From Gracilaria vermiculophylla (taxonomy: Eukaryota > Rhodophyta > Florideophyceae > Gracilariales > Gracilariaceae), in assembly GCA_019155205.2 (NCBI GenBank), contig JAHNZQ020000004.1:4467402-4531401 (forward strand): DNA of 64,000 nucleotides, written 5' to 3'. Under the pieces are notes generated by a model that had not been told where the DNA came from, did no database searches, and saw only the letters and a program-made list of their open reading frames with translations. Position 1 is the stretch's first letter. Each line of letters opens with the position of its first letter. This document shows, piece by piece, positions 1-10,451 of this stretch. The translations under genes and the position numbers were made by a program.

Positions 1-19
1 GTAGGGAGCTTGCCAGTCC

Positions 20-741
20 TCATGGAGCCGAAAGCAGCCCCGGGAGCACGTCTGCGTGCACCAGATTGGGGCCAGCTCCGGTATCGAGGATAGCGCGCAC
101 CGTGGTGGAGGCGAGCGGGGAACATCCTATAGAGGCAAACACCTTGTAATTCTCACGGCGAAGCGTGCAAACAGAATCCTCAAAGGTGTCGAATGGGTCC
201 AACGGGATTGGGGGGCCCGCCGATTCTGCGTCGACAGAGCAGACGGCCTCTCCCCCTTTCCTGAAGGCGACCTCCGTGGAGCCGAGGCTCTGTGTTGGAG
301 CGCCACGCGGAGCCTCTACGCGTGGCTCTGAGGGTTTTCCTGGTTGGAGAGGGGCTGGGTTCCAGGCGGGGACGGCTTCTGCGGTTGTGCATCGCGATGC
401 GACGTGCTTCCTGGAAATGCAACCGGCTGGGACACCTGTACCGGCGTTGCGGGTGCCAGTGACAGTAGGACAGGCTGCACTCTCGGTGGAGCACGGTAAC
501 CGTAGTTTCCTTGAGGGTAGCGGATGTCGCGATACGCGGTTCTATAACTTCCGCTCTCCGTTGGTGTTTCCTTCAGGTCCTGGAAGTTTTTCTCTCTTTC
601 CTGTAGGATGGCGGCCCTCATTGCCGGGGTGAGAGTCGTACAGTATACGGGCTCTCGTGACAAGCAAATCCTGCGAGGCGGTGGGTAGCCTCGAGGGTTC
701 GCAAATCGGACGCTCTTGTAGGATCTTGCCGAGGCGTACAA
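20..741 (-). pseudogene. Post-gag and aspartic protease segment of the left-edge retroelement
   Basis: The stretch 202-20 encodes VRAILDTGAGPNLVHADVLP, a retroviral-type aspartic protease active site (LDTGA followed by a hydrophobic strand). It is in the same frame as the gag stretches farther right, as expected for one gag-pol polyprotein. Between them, about 741-316, lies a Pro/Gln/Ser-rich stretch in another frame, so at least one frame break has occurred. The protease domain runs on towards and past position 1. The flap region and everything downstream are outside the window. Confidence 0.65.
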
Positions 742-1051
742 AGTGAAAGACGAGGGTGTCCTCGTCCTAGACGGTGCTCGCGAGAGGAGGCGTATGGAAG
801 GGCAAGGGCCTCTTGCTCTCCTACGAGCGTGAGCTCGTCGACGTCCTCCGAGGTGCTGGAGTTCAACGTCAGGGCGGATGCCCGACGGGTCCTTGGGGAG
901 GCCGGTTTATCCGAAAGTGGGGTATGGCTGCAACCAGCAGCACGGTGAGTATCCCCATAAGATTCCGCGAAACGCGCTTACTCCGTGTAGGGGTCTTTGG
1001 GTGCGTGGTCAGGTGATCACGCACCCTCACGCGTATCCAGGTAGGGAGTCC

Positions 1052-2554
1052 CTAGACAGACAACGACTTCAACAGCCGTTCGAAGTACACGCTCCCACAC
1101 CGAAGGGCTTTCGTCCACAGCTTCTGTGAGGACTCCGTCTCGGTCATTCCGGTGTTCTGCCCATAGGAGATGACTTCGGCATCAGCATCGGCTATCACCT
1201 CGTCCGTGGCGTACCTTTTAAGGAGGAAATTTTCTACCTCCGAGTACGTCGTCAAGAACTCCGTTTCAGGATCATCAGCAATGGTGCTCTCCCCCGTGAG
1301 GCGTGGCTGCATCAGCGAGTGCGCTTGGCCTGTGAGGTAGAACTGAAAGAACCATACGGCGGCAACTTCATGGACACCATTGGTGTTACACGCTGAACGG
1401 AAGCGCGTAAGAAAATTCAACACCGAGATGGGGTCTTCGCCTGAGAAGGAGTGCTTCTTCATTTAAATATCCATACGGCGCTGCATCTTCGTGAGTCGTT
1501 TAGCGACCGACGCGTCGTAAAGTTTGGAGCGATTATTCAACCTGTAGCTGTCATAATCCACCACTTTTGCCGAAGCGGTCGTTAAACGGGACAACCTTCC
1601 TGATCCTTCTGCTCTTCTCCTTGAGAGGTATACTGTCCTCCGAGCTGGAGCCGTTCACGGATTCGGAGTCTGGGCTTCTCTCCGAATCGATGTCGCGCTT
1701 TCTTTTTTCTCCCTCCGTTTCTTTCGGCGTCTTCCCTTGACGTAGTCTGGGTTACTGACTATACTTCCGTTATCGCAATCCACCCGACGAGTATCCTGTC
1801 CTTCTCTCCTTAGGTGAGCTTCTTCGCGACCGGTATCCTGTACTCCTCCGCTGGTTGTCAGATCCAGACGGTGCATAGCAAGATTCCTTAGGTGGTCTCG
1901 TTTCCTTACGGCAGTATCCTGTCCTTCTCTGCCCGGGGTCACCTTTTTTTTTGATAGAGGGAAGCTCTCCTGTACGGAAGAATGACTTTGAATCGCCGGA
2001 GCGGGGAGCAGCTGCGTGGTTTGGGAGCGAACCTCCGCACGGATAACATCTGGGATAACCTCAAGGAAAGGATCGGAATCCAGCAAAGCATCCACAGCAC
2101 GGTGAGCGCTTTCCGCTGCGATTTCCTCCACAAAGGTGTGGCGGCGCGCTCCGAAGTGGGCTTCAAGACCTGCAGGTATTCTTTCGATCAGCTCTTGGGA
2201 GAGCCAATCCGTAAGGCGTGGAGCCATTCACCCCAGGAGGGAGTTTACCTCCGGGTGTTTCCGTCCCTGCAGCTCCTGAGGTGGCGGCTGCGATGCCGTG
2301 TGCGGTTCTTCAACCTCCACATGGGCATTCTCCGGAGCTGTCGCGGGGGATTCCGCTTGCCTCCAATCATGCATTTCCCTAAGGCAATTCCTGAAACGCT
2401 CCACAGAGGAGCTAGGATTTCGAAGGAGACTTTCAGGGTCCTCCAATGTGGCGGCAATCTCCTGGGGAGCGCTGCGCGTGCTGCGCCCACCAACGGCGTC
2501 GGTTGCTTGAGGATCCTGTAGGGGGGTTTCCATTGGGGGTTCTGAGTGGTCCAT
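1052..2554 (-). pseudogene. Gag-like region of the left-edge retroelement, interrupted by stops
   Basis: Three open stretches on the minus strand share one reading frame: 2554-2228, 2227-1655 and 1462-1052. The first two are separated by a single stop. The last stretch (136 codons, beginning MKKHSFSGEDP) has the character of a retrotransposon capsid: a GEDP..FL..F opening, an aromatic-rich helix (VWFFQFYLTG) and acidic/aromatic helices after it. The middle stretch is rich in Arg, Lys and Glu and probably low in structure. The shared frame says this was one polyprotein. No zinc knuckle is visible here. Identification rests on general gag character and on position between the LTR and a protease, not on a family match. 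Confidence 0.6.
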
Positions 2555-2709
2555 AGAGGAGTAGGTCGGGGGTGATTTTCTTCCACTTCCGAATCACATT
2601 AAGGAAGATTTCCACTGTTGGGGTTGGTCGTTGCAAACTAGAAACATGGTTCTGCTGCGACTTGTGCGAATCCTTTAGGAACTGTGACCTTCTAAGTCGG
2701 GAAACCAGT

Positions 2710-3261
2710 TGTGGTACTGTCAGTCCTCCTCTCGAGGTAGTAAAGCACAACGTCCGTTAGGAGTTTTTGCTGACTCCAAAGGTGCGTGTTCCTAAAGGTG
2801 GTCTCCGGTATCAGCTGTCGCGAGCCGGGGGAATTCTTAAAGAGGATCCGCAAACACCAAGCGGAGGGGGAGGTTCACCGAGCGGACAATGCTCTTACAG
2901 GCGCTGCTATGATGCGAGCTGGGGATCGGTGGCTTAGAAACCTGAGTTGATCGATAAGAGACTCCAACCCGGAAACGTAGATGAAGACTCAAGGGTGCTT
3001 GTCTTTACCTCCCCAGAGGTGGAGCTCAACCGGCAGATTAAGTATCAATCCGGGAGCTCGCCTCGGTAGGTCTCGCTACTGTACTAATTCCCTGCGTAGA
3101 ATAACTAGAATAAATAATAATTCTACCGTTCCCGAAAGATACTGTAGCGCACGCGAGTAAGATTATGCACGACGTCCCGGCTAATAAATTACGAGCCCTT
3201 CTTAGGAATATTTTACCATAAAGTCAAACCACCCTATTTCCTTAGAAGCCACTGTACTACA
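2710..3261 (-). repeat. 552-bp LTR, 5' LTR of the left-edge retroelement
   Basis: Read on the minus strand this block begins TGTAGTACAGTGGCT at 3261 and ends GACAGTACCACA at 2710, the usual TG..CA ends. It matches 14036-14587 in the opposite orientation over its whole length. Both copies are 552 bp, with scattered substitutions and small compensating indels. The matching partner LTR of this element lies outside the window, so its target duplication cannot be checked. Confidence 0.88.
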
Positions 3262-4191
3262 ATTCTGGCTCATATTGCTGATGATATTTTTGATATCTCG
3301 GAAACAACAGCTTCGAGATGTTTGGAGGAGTTTTGTGCTACCATGACAAAAGTATTTGCTGGACAGTATTTAAGATTTCCAACAGCGTCCGATATCAAAA
3401 ATATTGAACGTACATTTGTTTCTGCTGGCTTCTCGGGATGCATTGGATGCCTTGATTGTGCAGAATGGAAATGGAAGAATTGTCCAAAGGCTTCACAAGG
3501 AATTATGGTTGGTAAGGAAGGGGAATCTTCAGTAAGAATGGAGGTTATTTGTTCACTAGATGTATGGATATGGTCGTTCCAATTCGGTTTGCCTGGTGCC
3601 ATGAATGACCTCAATATACTAGAAGTTAGTGATTATTTTTCTCGTGTACTTTCGGGGACGTTTCCTCCAGTGACACCAAGCTACACAATCTCTGGGTGTG
3701 TCTTCGATTGATTTTATTATCTTACGGATGGTATTTACCCGAACTGGAAGGTTTTCGTAAAGTCTTTGGGTACGGCTTCAGACAAGAAGTCTAGACGTTA
3801 CATACGAAGGCAGAAGGGGCTTCGAAAATGCATCGAAAGAGTGTTCGGTGTTTTGTTTCGGCGGTTTAAACTACTGTTTATTGCTAGTGAGTTCTGGTGC
3901 TTGAAAAAAATGTAATGGCTTGCGAGTGCCTTTGTTTGCATGCAAAACATGATCGTAGAAAGCCGTAGAAATTTTTATTCAAGTGATGGATCTGGAGGCC
4001 GCACAGAAAGACTTAATGAACGGGAAGATACTACCGATATTTTCTTCGAACAGTGCGCTCCTGGAGACGTTCTTCTGACAGGACATTCCTCTCCCGTTAT
4101 CACTGACCACATTGAAATCCCAGCGGTGAACCAAAGGCTTATTTGTGCCTTGATCTCTCATATTTGGAGGCAACATGGTACAGAGACTTGA
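3262..4191 (+). pseudogene. PIF/Harbinger-type DDE transposase, 5' end lost to the LTR insertion
   Basis: The frame opens exactly where the retroelement LTR stops (ATT CTG GCT at 3262) and reads to a stop ending at 4191, with two internal in-frame stops: TGA at 3709 and TAA at 3913. Recognisable family blocks, in order, are GCLDCAEWKWKNCP (first catalytic Asp), PGAMNDLNIL (second Asp), YYLTDGIYPNW, then ERVFGVLFRRFK (catalytic Glu), and finally a QNMIVESRR block like the NMIVE near the C terminus of PIF transposases. The N-terminal part is absent, cut off by the retroelement. The TGA at 3709 sits where TGG would read smoothly into the next block. The gene is therefore doubly dead: truncated and stop-bearing. 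Confidence 0.85.
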
Positions 4192-4389
4192 CGCAGTGAT
4201 ATCCAATTGCAGTGGTAAAACAACATAGGCGTTCTGTATACAGTTCCAATTCTTCTCAATTCTAGATACCTAGATCTATTTCAACTATCTTTCTATGGTT
4301 TGTGACGTTGTTGAAACGTTCGGATTGTGATCAATATGCGGAGCAAGAGTATTGGGGGAAGAACCAGATTTCTGCATCGCTGGACTGAA

Positions 4390-5538
4390 TTAAATCGAAG
4401 TGGCATCGTTAGACCTGACTGCATCTTCCATAGTCGTATTGCTGCCTTTAGCCGTGTGACTCCCATCCTCTGCATCACCGACTACATATCCTGCCTTCAA
4501 GACATCTTGTGCAGGCACCCTTTCGATTTCTTCTTCCTCGCAACCCTTTGTACCGTTCCCACCTTCCGTGTCATCCACAATATTTTCTGGTCGCGCAATG
4601 ACTCGCATTTCTCGTTCCAGTTCCATCACCGCCTCCTCCTGTTTTAGCTTCATGAAGCGTTGACAAAGCTGGGGATCTGTGCCTGACATAGAGAACAGTT
4701 CGATCAATGCCCGTTGTTTATCGACCTCGAGCATCTCCTGAGCCTCTTCATTGCGTTTCATCGACGCCGCCGCCATCTTTTCAATACCCTCTGCACCTTT
4801 GTTCAACGCTTCTACTTGTTCCTTGATTTTGAAAGCTCGCTTTGTTCCCATAGGTCTGTTACTTGAAAGTCTGTGACCTTTACGGTGCGTGTCAGGAAAT
4901 TGTGGTTTCACTACAGTGGACTGATCGCTATCAGTCCTCTTTTCGTAGTCGGCCTTACTTGGAAGATTACATGTGCCCATGTGCTGTGATTTAACAACCA
5001 TATTTCACGTATGTGTGGTACGTAGGAACGTTAAGGCAGACCAGAACACACAACTTTGGCCAGCATAAAGAGTTTTGTCAGAGATGAACGTATATTTGTC
5101 TGAAATGTTTACTTCTCCATTGTAGATAGCCAGCGCTGCTCGTTTAATATCCTCCTCGCTTGGCGAACCAGTAGGTTTCTTGTATATGATACGTAAAATA
5201 ACCCCCTCCATTTTCAAACACTGACACCGGGCTTCGCGATAGCTTTGGGCCACAGCGGCTCCTGTAAGTTTAGGTATAGGGTCTTTAGCATCAAAGGAAG
5301 AAACTTCATTCTCGTATTTCTGTAACACGTCCGCGAGGAACAACTCTCTCTTTCTATCATTCCCTTTTCCGGGATCCTCGGATGCAGTAACATACGCACG
5401 GCAAACCGCAATAGTTTCCAGTGCAGTCCAACCTTTCCCGGTACCCATAGCGGAATTCGTCTTTAATTTCTGTCTAGTAGCAAACTTTGTAAAGTTAGAA
5501 CGGTCACAATACCGGTTGCAACTTTGCACTTCTGCCAT
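4390..5538 (-). pseudogene. Harbinger second ORF (Myb/SANT-like DNA-binding protein), one in-frame stop
   Basis: Two open stretches in the same frame, 5538-5005 and 5001-4390, separated by one TGA at 5005-5007. The first carries a trihelix/SANT-like opening (GKGWTALETIAVCRAYVTASEDPGKG would be its core, roughly residues 33-58) with aromatic residues spaced as in Myb-like helices. The second carries an RPMGTKRAFK motif and long charged helices (about EQVEALNK to MELERE), as in the C-terminal region of Harbinger Myb-like proteins and NAM-associated proteins. It lies tail-to-tail with the transposase on the other strand, consistent with two-gene PIF/Harbinger elements. TGG to TGA would explain the break. 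The ATG at 5538 is the first methionine; nothing shows an alternative. Confidence 0.72.
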
Positions 5539-5568
5539 ACGCAAAAAGCCACACGATATGAGGAACAA

Positions 5569-6298
5569 ATGTCATGGTTAGAAGCAGAGGTTATGAGTCA
5601 TGGTACGAGAGGAATATGTCCTTACCAATCGTTCAGTGGTAGAAATTGACTTGTTAGTGAAATTCTTTTCAAGATAAAAATGCAGACAGTGTGACAATCA
5701 CACCTAAGAGACGAACAAGGACACCCTCAAACTCACACCTGACCTCTTCCAAAGAGATTCACAGGAAACACTAGTACTAAACCCAACCCCAGAAAATAAT
5801 AATGCCAAATGTCTAGAAAGCCAATGGATCCCACAGAACCCCAGCCTGCCACTAGACAAAGGTGTAGAACGATTTTCCGCTCTTGAGAGTAGAGGCATGA
5901 AGGCTCTTTGACATCGCCGTATCAAGCAAAATAGAACACCAAACTAAAGGCGTGAACGAAGAAGGGGAGAAGCACAACGTAAACGAACACCGGAAGATTT
6001 TTGTGCAAACGAAAGAGTAAAGGATATGTATATGCAGAAGTATGACAAACAATAATACAATGATGGGATGTGGAGATGAAGACCGTTAACCTCGCCCTTG
6101 TTTATGTTCAGAGACGCTGCATATGTTGAAAAACCGGCTGTGTTGGCGCGAATACATTGCGCGTATGCAAAGGCGACTTACCTTGACGACAAGTTGGCGC
6201 TAAATCATGACGCAACAAAGGTGTTCCGGTGTCGTCGATGGCAGGAAGTTCCCGCTGGCATTGCCGTAACGTGCCCAAGAGATTCGTTGTCGGTGTGA
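5569..6298. other. Non-coding stretch between the Harbinger remnant and a MITE
   Basis: I see no convincing gene here. It probably contains the outer end of the Harbinger element, whose terminal inverted repeat I could not identify because the other end lies behind the retroelement. Short open frames on both strands lack recognisable motifs. Confidence 0.5.
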
Positions 6299-6852
6299 GA
6301 GCATCTCCACCCATATACCAAGCTCCAAAATTAGACATATTTTGTAGTTGGAAGCCGAAAGATCCGTTGCCACCCGTCTTCTGATTCCAACACGTTTGAA
6401 TCAGAGGACTCCAACACTCGGCAAGTACGCTCCAAAATCACTGGGTTTAGAGGGTTTAGGAGTTTAGGGGTTTAGGGGTTTAGGGTTAGGGTTGGGGGTT
6501 AAAGATTAGGGGGCTAACGGGCAAACATCCTTCATGTGTATGTCTGGGATGAAGTAGAGCGATTGGTGCCATTTGACACAAGAAACAGGCTGTAAATTCC
6601 TCTTTTTCATCTTCTTCAAAGAGCAGTGTCTTTGCTGTGTCCATTATGCAAGATCTGGACGAATTCTGAGGTTGGTCGTGTTGGTGTCGTGGTGCTCCGC
6701 GTTGGAGTTGGAGTCCGGGACTCACCGGTGGGAACACTGCACGTTGCAAACGACTGAGGCCTTGGCATTTTTTTTGTTTTGAAGCCCGCCAATCATGACT
6801 TGACTTGTGTCATTGCTCGATTTGGAATTTTTGTATATGGGTGGAGATGCTC
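6299..6852. mobile_element. MITE-like non-autonomous DNA transposon, 554 bp
   Basis: The ends are inverted repeats: GAGCATCTCCACCCATATAC at 6299-6318 and its exact complement ending at 6852, with weaker matching continuing inwards. Outside the repeats stand TGA (6296-6298) and TAA (6853-6855), which could be a diverged 3-bp TWA target duplication of the PIF/Harbinger type. There is no transposase; small open frames inside have no motifs. A run of telomere-like repeats lies near the middle (6443-6500). A Harbinger relation is inferred from the end sequence and target site only, but a Harbinger remnant is its immediate neighbour. Confidence 0.72.
6443..6500 (+). repeat. Interstitial telomere-like repeat (degenerate TTTAGGG)
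   Basis: A run of GGGTTTAG-type units: several 7-9 bp versions (GGGTTTA, GGAGTTTA, GGGGTTTA) followed by TTAGGG and TTGGGGG. It resembles plant-type TTTAGGG telomere DNA with unit-length drift. It lies inside the MITE-like element and not at a chromosome end, as gene-rich sequence continues on both sides. Confidence 0.75.
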
Positions 6853-7055
6853 TAAATAAGACTCAAGCAAATGAGTTGGGTGTTTGCTGTTGCTGAACTT
6901 CTGAAAGCCTAATTATTTGCTTTGATTAAATAAAAAGTGAAAAACCATCCCATCCCATACCAAACATGAACCATTACTGGTCGAGATGACTGAATTTTAT
7001 TTCGATTGGTGATGATCGACCATACTAATACTCATTTTTCAACTAGTAACGATTT

Positions 7056-7341
7056 TGTTGGGGGAGGAAGACAGAGAGGCGGGAAAGTACCCACAATTCA
7101 GCTGACTTGCCACAGCACGCGATCAGTGTGCGACACGTGGTGCTTCACCCAGGGCGCAGGCGAAGCGACTCAGAATAACGGGTCGTCGGCGGCACAGAGT
7201 GCGGCTCTCTCTCAGTCTCGACAAGTTCACTAAACTGTCTAGCTAGTCGCTGAAGTGAAGCTTGTCGTTCTCGTTTGCTCGTTGCAACAATCGTCAGCTC
7301 AATTGCTGCGACTACGACCGATCCAAAGCGTAAATTCAACA
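7056..7341 (+). repeat. Copia 5' LTR (286 bp)
   Basis: Begins TGTTGGGGGAGG and ends TAAATTCAACA, preceded by GATTT. It contains AAGTTCACTAAACTGT at 7223-7238, the exact complement of the sequence starting at the last LTR base (7341-7356). The gag ATG follows only 27 bases after the LTR. Confidence 0.93.
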
Positions 7342-7356
7342 CAGTTTAGTGAACTT
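7223..7356 (+). promoter_or_regulatory. Probable self-priming site of the Copia element (16-bp inverted repeat across the LTR end)
   Basis: The 16 bases at 7223-7238 in the LTR are perfectly complementary to 7341-7356, which start at the final LTR base where a primer binding site belongs. No TGG-starting tRNA complement is seen at the boundary. In the fission yeast element Tf1 the 5' end of the RNA folds back on such a site and primes reverse transcription; the same is inferred here. If so, transcription would start near 7223 and R-U5 would be about 119 nt. Confidence 0.6.
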
Positions 7357-7368
7357 CTGCGAGACCTT

Positions 7369-8981
7369 ATGGAAAAGAGAGACAAAGATACGCGAGAAAC
7401 AACCGAAAAGCGCTTTGTTCGAGATCGGCCAAAAAGGGCTGACCGATCCACGACTCCCCATGAAGGTTTCCTTGGGAAGCACAAGGACCTCCAGGGGTGG
7501 ACATACACATACGATACTGCCGCAAGAGCTTACCAGTACAGTAAAACGACCGAAGCAATCTGCGAGTGGGTCAAACTAAACCTAAAGTTCCCCATGGACG
7601 TGTGGCGCATTCTAATGACGCTTAAAGAGCCAAAAAAAAGGAATGGAAACCAAAGGCGCCAATAGAAGAACAAGAGAAGGTAGAACAAGCAGTCTTCGCT
7701 GAAGACATCAATAAGTACATGAAACGCGTTACCCAGTTCGAAGACAACTGCTGCAACGTATTCAATGTCGTGTATGGACAGTGCAGCGAGTCGCTGCAAG
7801 CCAAGATACGTAGGCAGGACAATTGGGAATCTTTTTTTGAAGACAACGACCTCTTGAGGCTTATGAAAAGCATCAAGGTGTGGATGCTAAACCAAGAGGG
7901 ATCTAGGAGCCCCGTGGCAGCAGCAGACGCAGCGCTGGCGGCAATGTACAGGGTTCGCCAAAGTAGGCATGAATCGCTGACAGAGTACTGCCGTAGGTTC
8001 ACGGCAGCTACAGAAGTGCTCAACCGCATAGACATAAAGCTTGAGAAGGCACTGGTGGGCTTAGCAGATAAATAACTAAAGGTTGAAGAAAAGAAAACAA
8101 GAAAGGATGCGACCGCGGAAGAGATTGAAACGGCTGAGAGTAGAACGCTTGAGAAGTTCCTGGCGTACCGCTTCATCGCCGCTGCAGACAAAGCAAGATT
8201 CTCGAACGTTGCAGTATACTTGGAAAACGAGTACGCCGCGGGAAGCGACAAGTTTCCAAAAGACACCACGTCGGCGTACAACTTCCTTGAGAATTGGAAG
8301 CGCAGCGCCGCGCCCGTAGAGGACCATTCTAACGATGGCGTGAGCTTTGCGCAGACCGATAAACCAGCTGACGCCAGAAAAACGCCCAGAGACCGCTCAC
8401 ACATCCAGTGCTACAGCTGCGGCAAGTTCGGGCATACACAGCATGTAGGCAAATGTGACCCGGATGACGTCACGACGTGCCAGAATAGAGGAAGCGCAAA
8501 GTCGGGCACAGCTAACCACATGACTGGCATGGCAGCAGGCAGCAGCGACGAGGTGGGCGACGAATGGTACCAAGTACCAATTCTGTGCATAACGCACAAG
8601 GAAGCCCGGGAAGGTGACAAGACCACAGAGCATGTCCTTGACGCGTGTGGAGAAGTCGTCGAAAGCGTGATGACGCATTCTTTCAACACAACGCGCGAGT
8701 ACGTGATACCGGCAGGAAGTGTTGGGTTGGACAGCATGTCCTCCGTGGACGTATTTGGTGAGAGCCGGCTGCCAACCAACATTCAAACGGTCCGAAACAG
8801 GATGAAAATAGTCTGCAACGCAGGAGAGGTCATAATCACGCAGATGGGTGACCTCGGCGGATACGGGCCAGTGTGGTACCATGCCGATGCTATCGCCAAC
8901 ATATTGTCGCTGAGCAATGTCCAAAAGCGATACAAGATGCGCTACGACAGTGCAGTGGGAGACTTCTTCACGATGGAATGA
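7369..8981 (+). pseudogene. Copia gag and protease region, broken by a frameshift and a stop
   Basis: The reading starts at ATG 7369. It shifts frame at an A8 tract (7632-7639), where one extra A would restore KKKEWKPK, then stays in one frame through a TAA at 8073 to a TGA at 8979. The gag part has an acidic/aromatic N-terminal domain and helices of the UBN2 type. A zinc knuckle follows, CYSCGKFGHTQHVGKC, but with six residues before the last Cys instead of the usual four. The protease reads GLDSMSSVDVFGE, the position of the catalytic Asp in the algal/diatom Copia form (D-x-x-S-x-V-D-V-F), not the DTG/DSG of most elements. The TGA at 8979 sits where TGG is expected. Confidence 0.85.
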
Positions 8982-9023
8982 AATGACGGTACGACTCGCG
9001 TATTCCGGCCCACAAAGAAAGGC

Positions 9024-10370
9024 TTGTACGCATCGCGGCTGATGCCTGAACAGGAGTCTTTGAACGGGGCATCGATGGTCACTACAGTGGATGGGAACGC
9101 GAAGTCGTTCACCAGACGGGAGGTCAAACGCGCCAAACAAGCCAGGCGGCTAATGGCTATCATTGGGCGACCAAGCGAGCGCCACATGCGGAAAATAGTC
9201 GGTCAAAAGCAGTTGCTCAACTGCGACATAAGTGAGCAGGACGTCCGCAACGCTTTCGACATATTCGGACCAGATGTCGGCTCACTGAAGGGCAAGACCA
9301 CCCGCAGGAGTGAATCACATGTCGGCCTAAACATGCGCCCGGTCCCAGAAGAAATCATGAAAATACATCGCGAGGTGGTGGTGTGCTTCGACGTCATGTA
9401 CGTGAACGGCATCCCATTCACTGTTTCGATCAGTCGGGCGTTGAAGTTCGGAACAGTTGAAGCCATCAAAAACCGCAAGGCGCAGACGCTGCTCAAAAGC
9501 ATCAAGGTGATCCAGGCAACGTATGCATAACGCGGTTTCCTACCCAACAGAAGTGCTGCCGACAAAGAGTTCGCATCGCTGGAGGGCGCATTGCCAGGAA
9601 TGGGCATGGCGCTGAACGTAGTGTCGAGGGGTGAGCACGTCCCGGAGATCGAGCGATACATACGCACGCTTAAGGAGCGGTGCAGGGCGGTTTTCAATAC
9701 GCTCCCGTTTAAGCGCATACCGAATCGGATGATTGTGGAGCTCGTCTACGCAATGAAATTTTGGCTGCACACGTTTCCCGCACAGGACGGCGTGTCAACC
9801 ACCATGAGCCCGCGCAAGATGATTACCGGCACGACCATCGACGCACGCAAGCACTGCATGGTGCCGTTTGGTACCTACGTGCAAACGCACGAGGAGAAAG
9901 ACAATACGCTTGCGACACGCACCGTCGGCGCCATCGCGCTAAGGCCCACAAGAAACGCCCAAGGCGGCCATTTCTTCTATAGTCTCATGACAGGGCAGCG
10001 CATCGTCCGCAACAGTTGGACGGAGGTTCCGATGCCAGCCGATGTCATTTCGCGAGTCGAGCGAATGGCAGGGAATAGGGCAATGAATCGGCTTGCATTC
10101 GATGACCGACACAATGACACGAAGGCCCCGGAGGAAGATGGAGATGTGGTATCGGTGGGGAGCGACCCCGAAGAGTCCGGCGGCGATATTCCATCCACCG
10201 ACGACGAGGCAGGGCAAAGTGACGAAGAAAAAGGCAGCCCCGACGATGAGCTGATCGAAGATAGGCGCACGAGCGTCGCCAAGCCAAGAGGGCAGCCAGC
10301 AGTCAAGCAGGAGAATGCCCACGTCAGGGCGGAGCCAATAATAATGGATGAGGACGCCGGTACGGGCTGA
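9024..10370 (+). pseudogene. Copia integrase region, one internal stop
   Basis: Same frame as the gag-protease part. The block CFDVMYVNGIPFTVSISR carries one catalytic Asp of the integrase core, and EHVPEIERYIRTLKERC (after the TAA at 9528) carries the catalytic Glu. The stretch continues with HTFPAQDGVSTTMSPRKM, the conserved post-core block, and GGHFFYSLMTGQRI, then a long acidic low-complexity tail and a TGA at 10368. An N-terminal HHCC zinc site is not obvious, as is common in the diatom-like Copia lineage. Confidence 0.85.
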
Positions 10371-10451
10371 GAACCAAGCGCTAACGAACCTGAAACTGAC
10401 ATCGGCGAATCAAATGATGAGTGGCATTCGGCACGGGAAAATAAGGTTGAC

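Larger units (their letters stand above)
1..3261 (-). mobile_element. LTR retrotransposon, truncated by the window edge (LTR plus gag and protease remnants)
   Basis: A minus-strand retroelement whose 5' LTR is the right-hand block (2710-3261) and whose internal part runs leftwards off the window. The internal part shows gag-like remnants (about 2554-1052) and then an aspartic protease core (about 202-20). Two bases inside the LTR on the minus strand lies TGG (2707-2705) followed by TTTCCCGACTTAG, a position where a tRNA-type primer binding site is expected; I cannot name the tRNA. Reverse transcriptase and integrase are not in view, so Ty3/gypsy versus BEL/Pao cannot be settled; the LDTGA protease leans to Ty3/gypsy. 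The gag frame is broken by stops, so this copy is probably dead. It abuts the Harbinger transposase reading at 3262. Confidence 0.8.
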
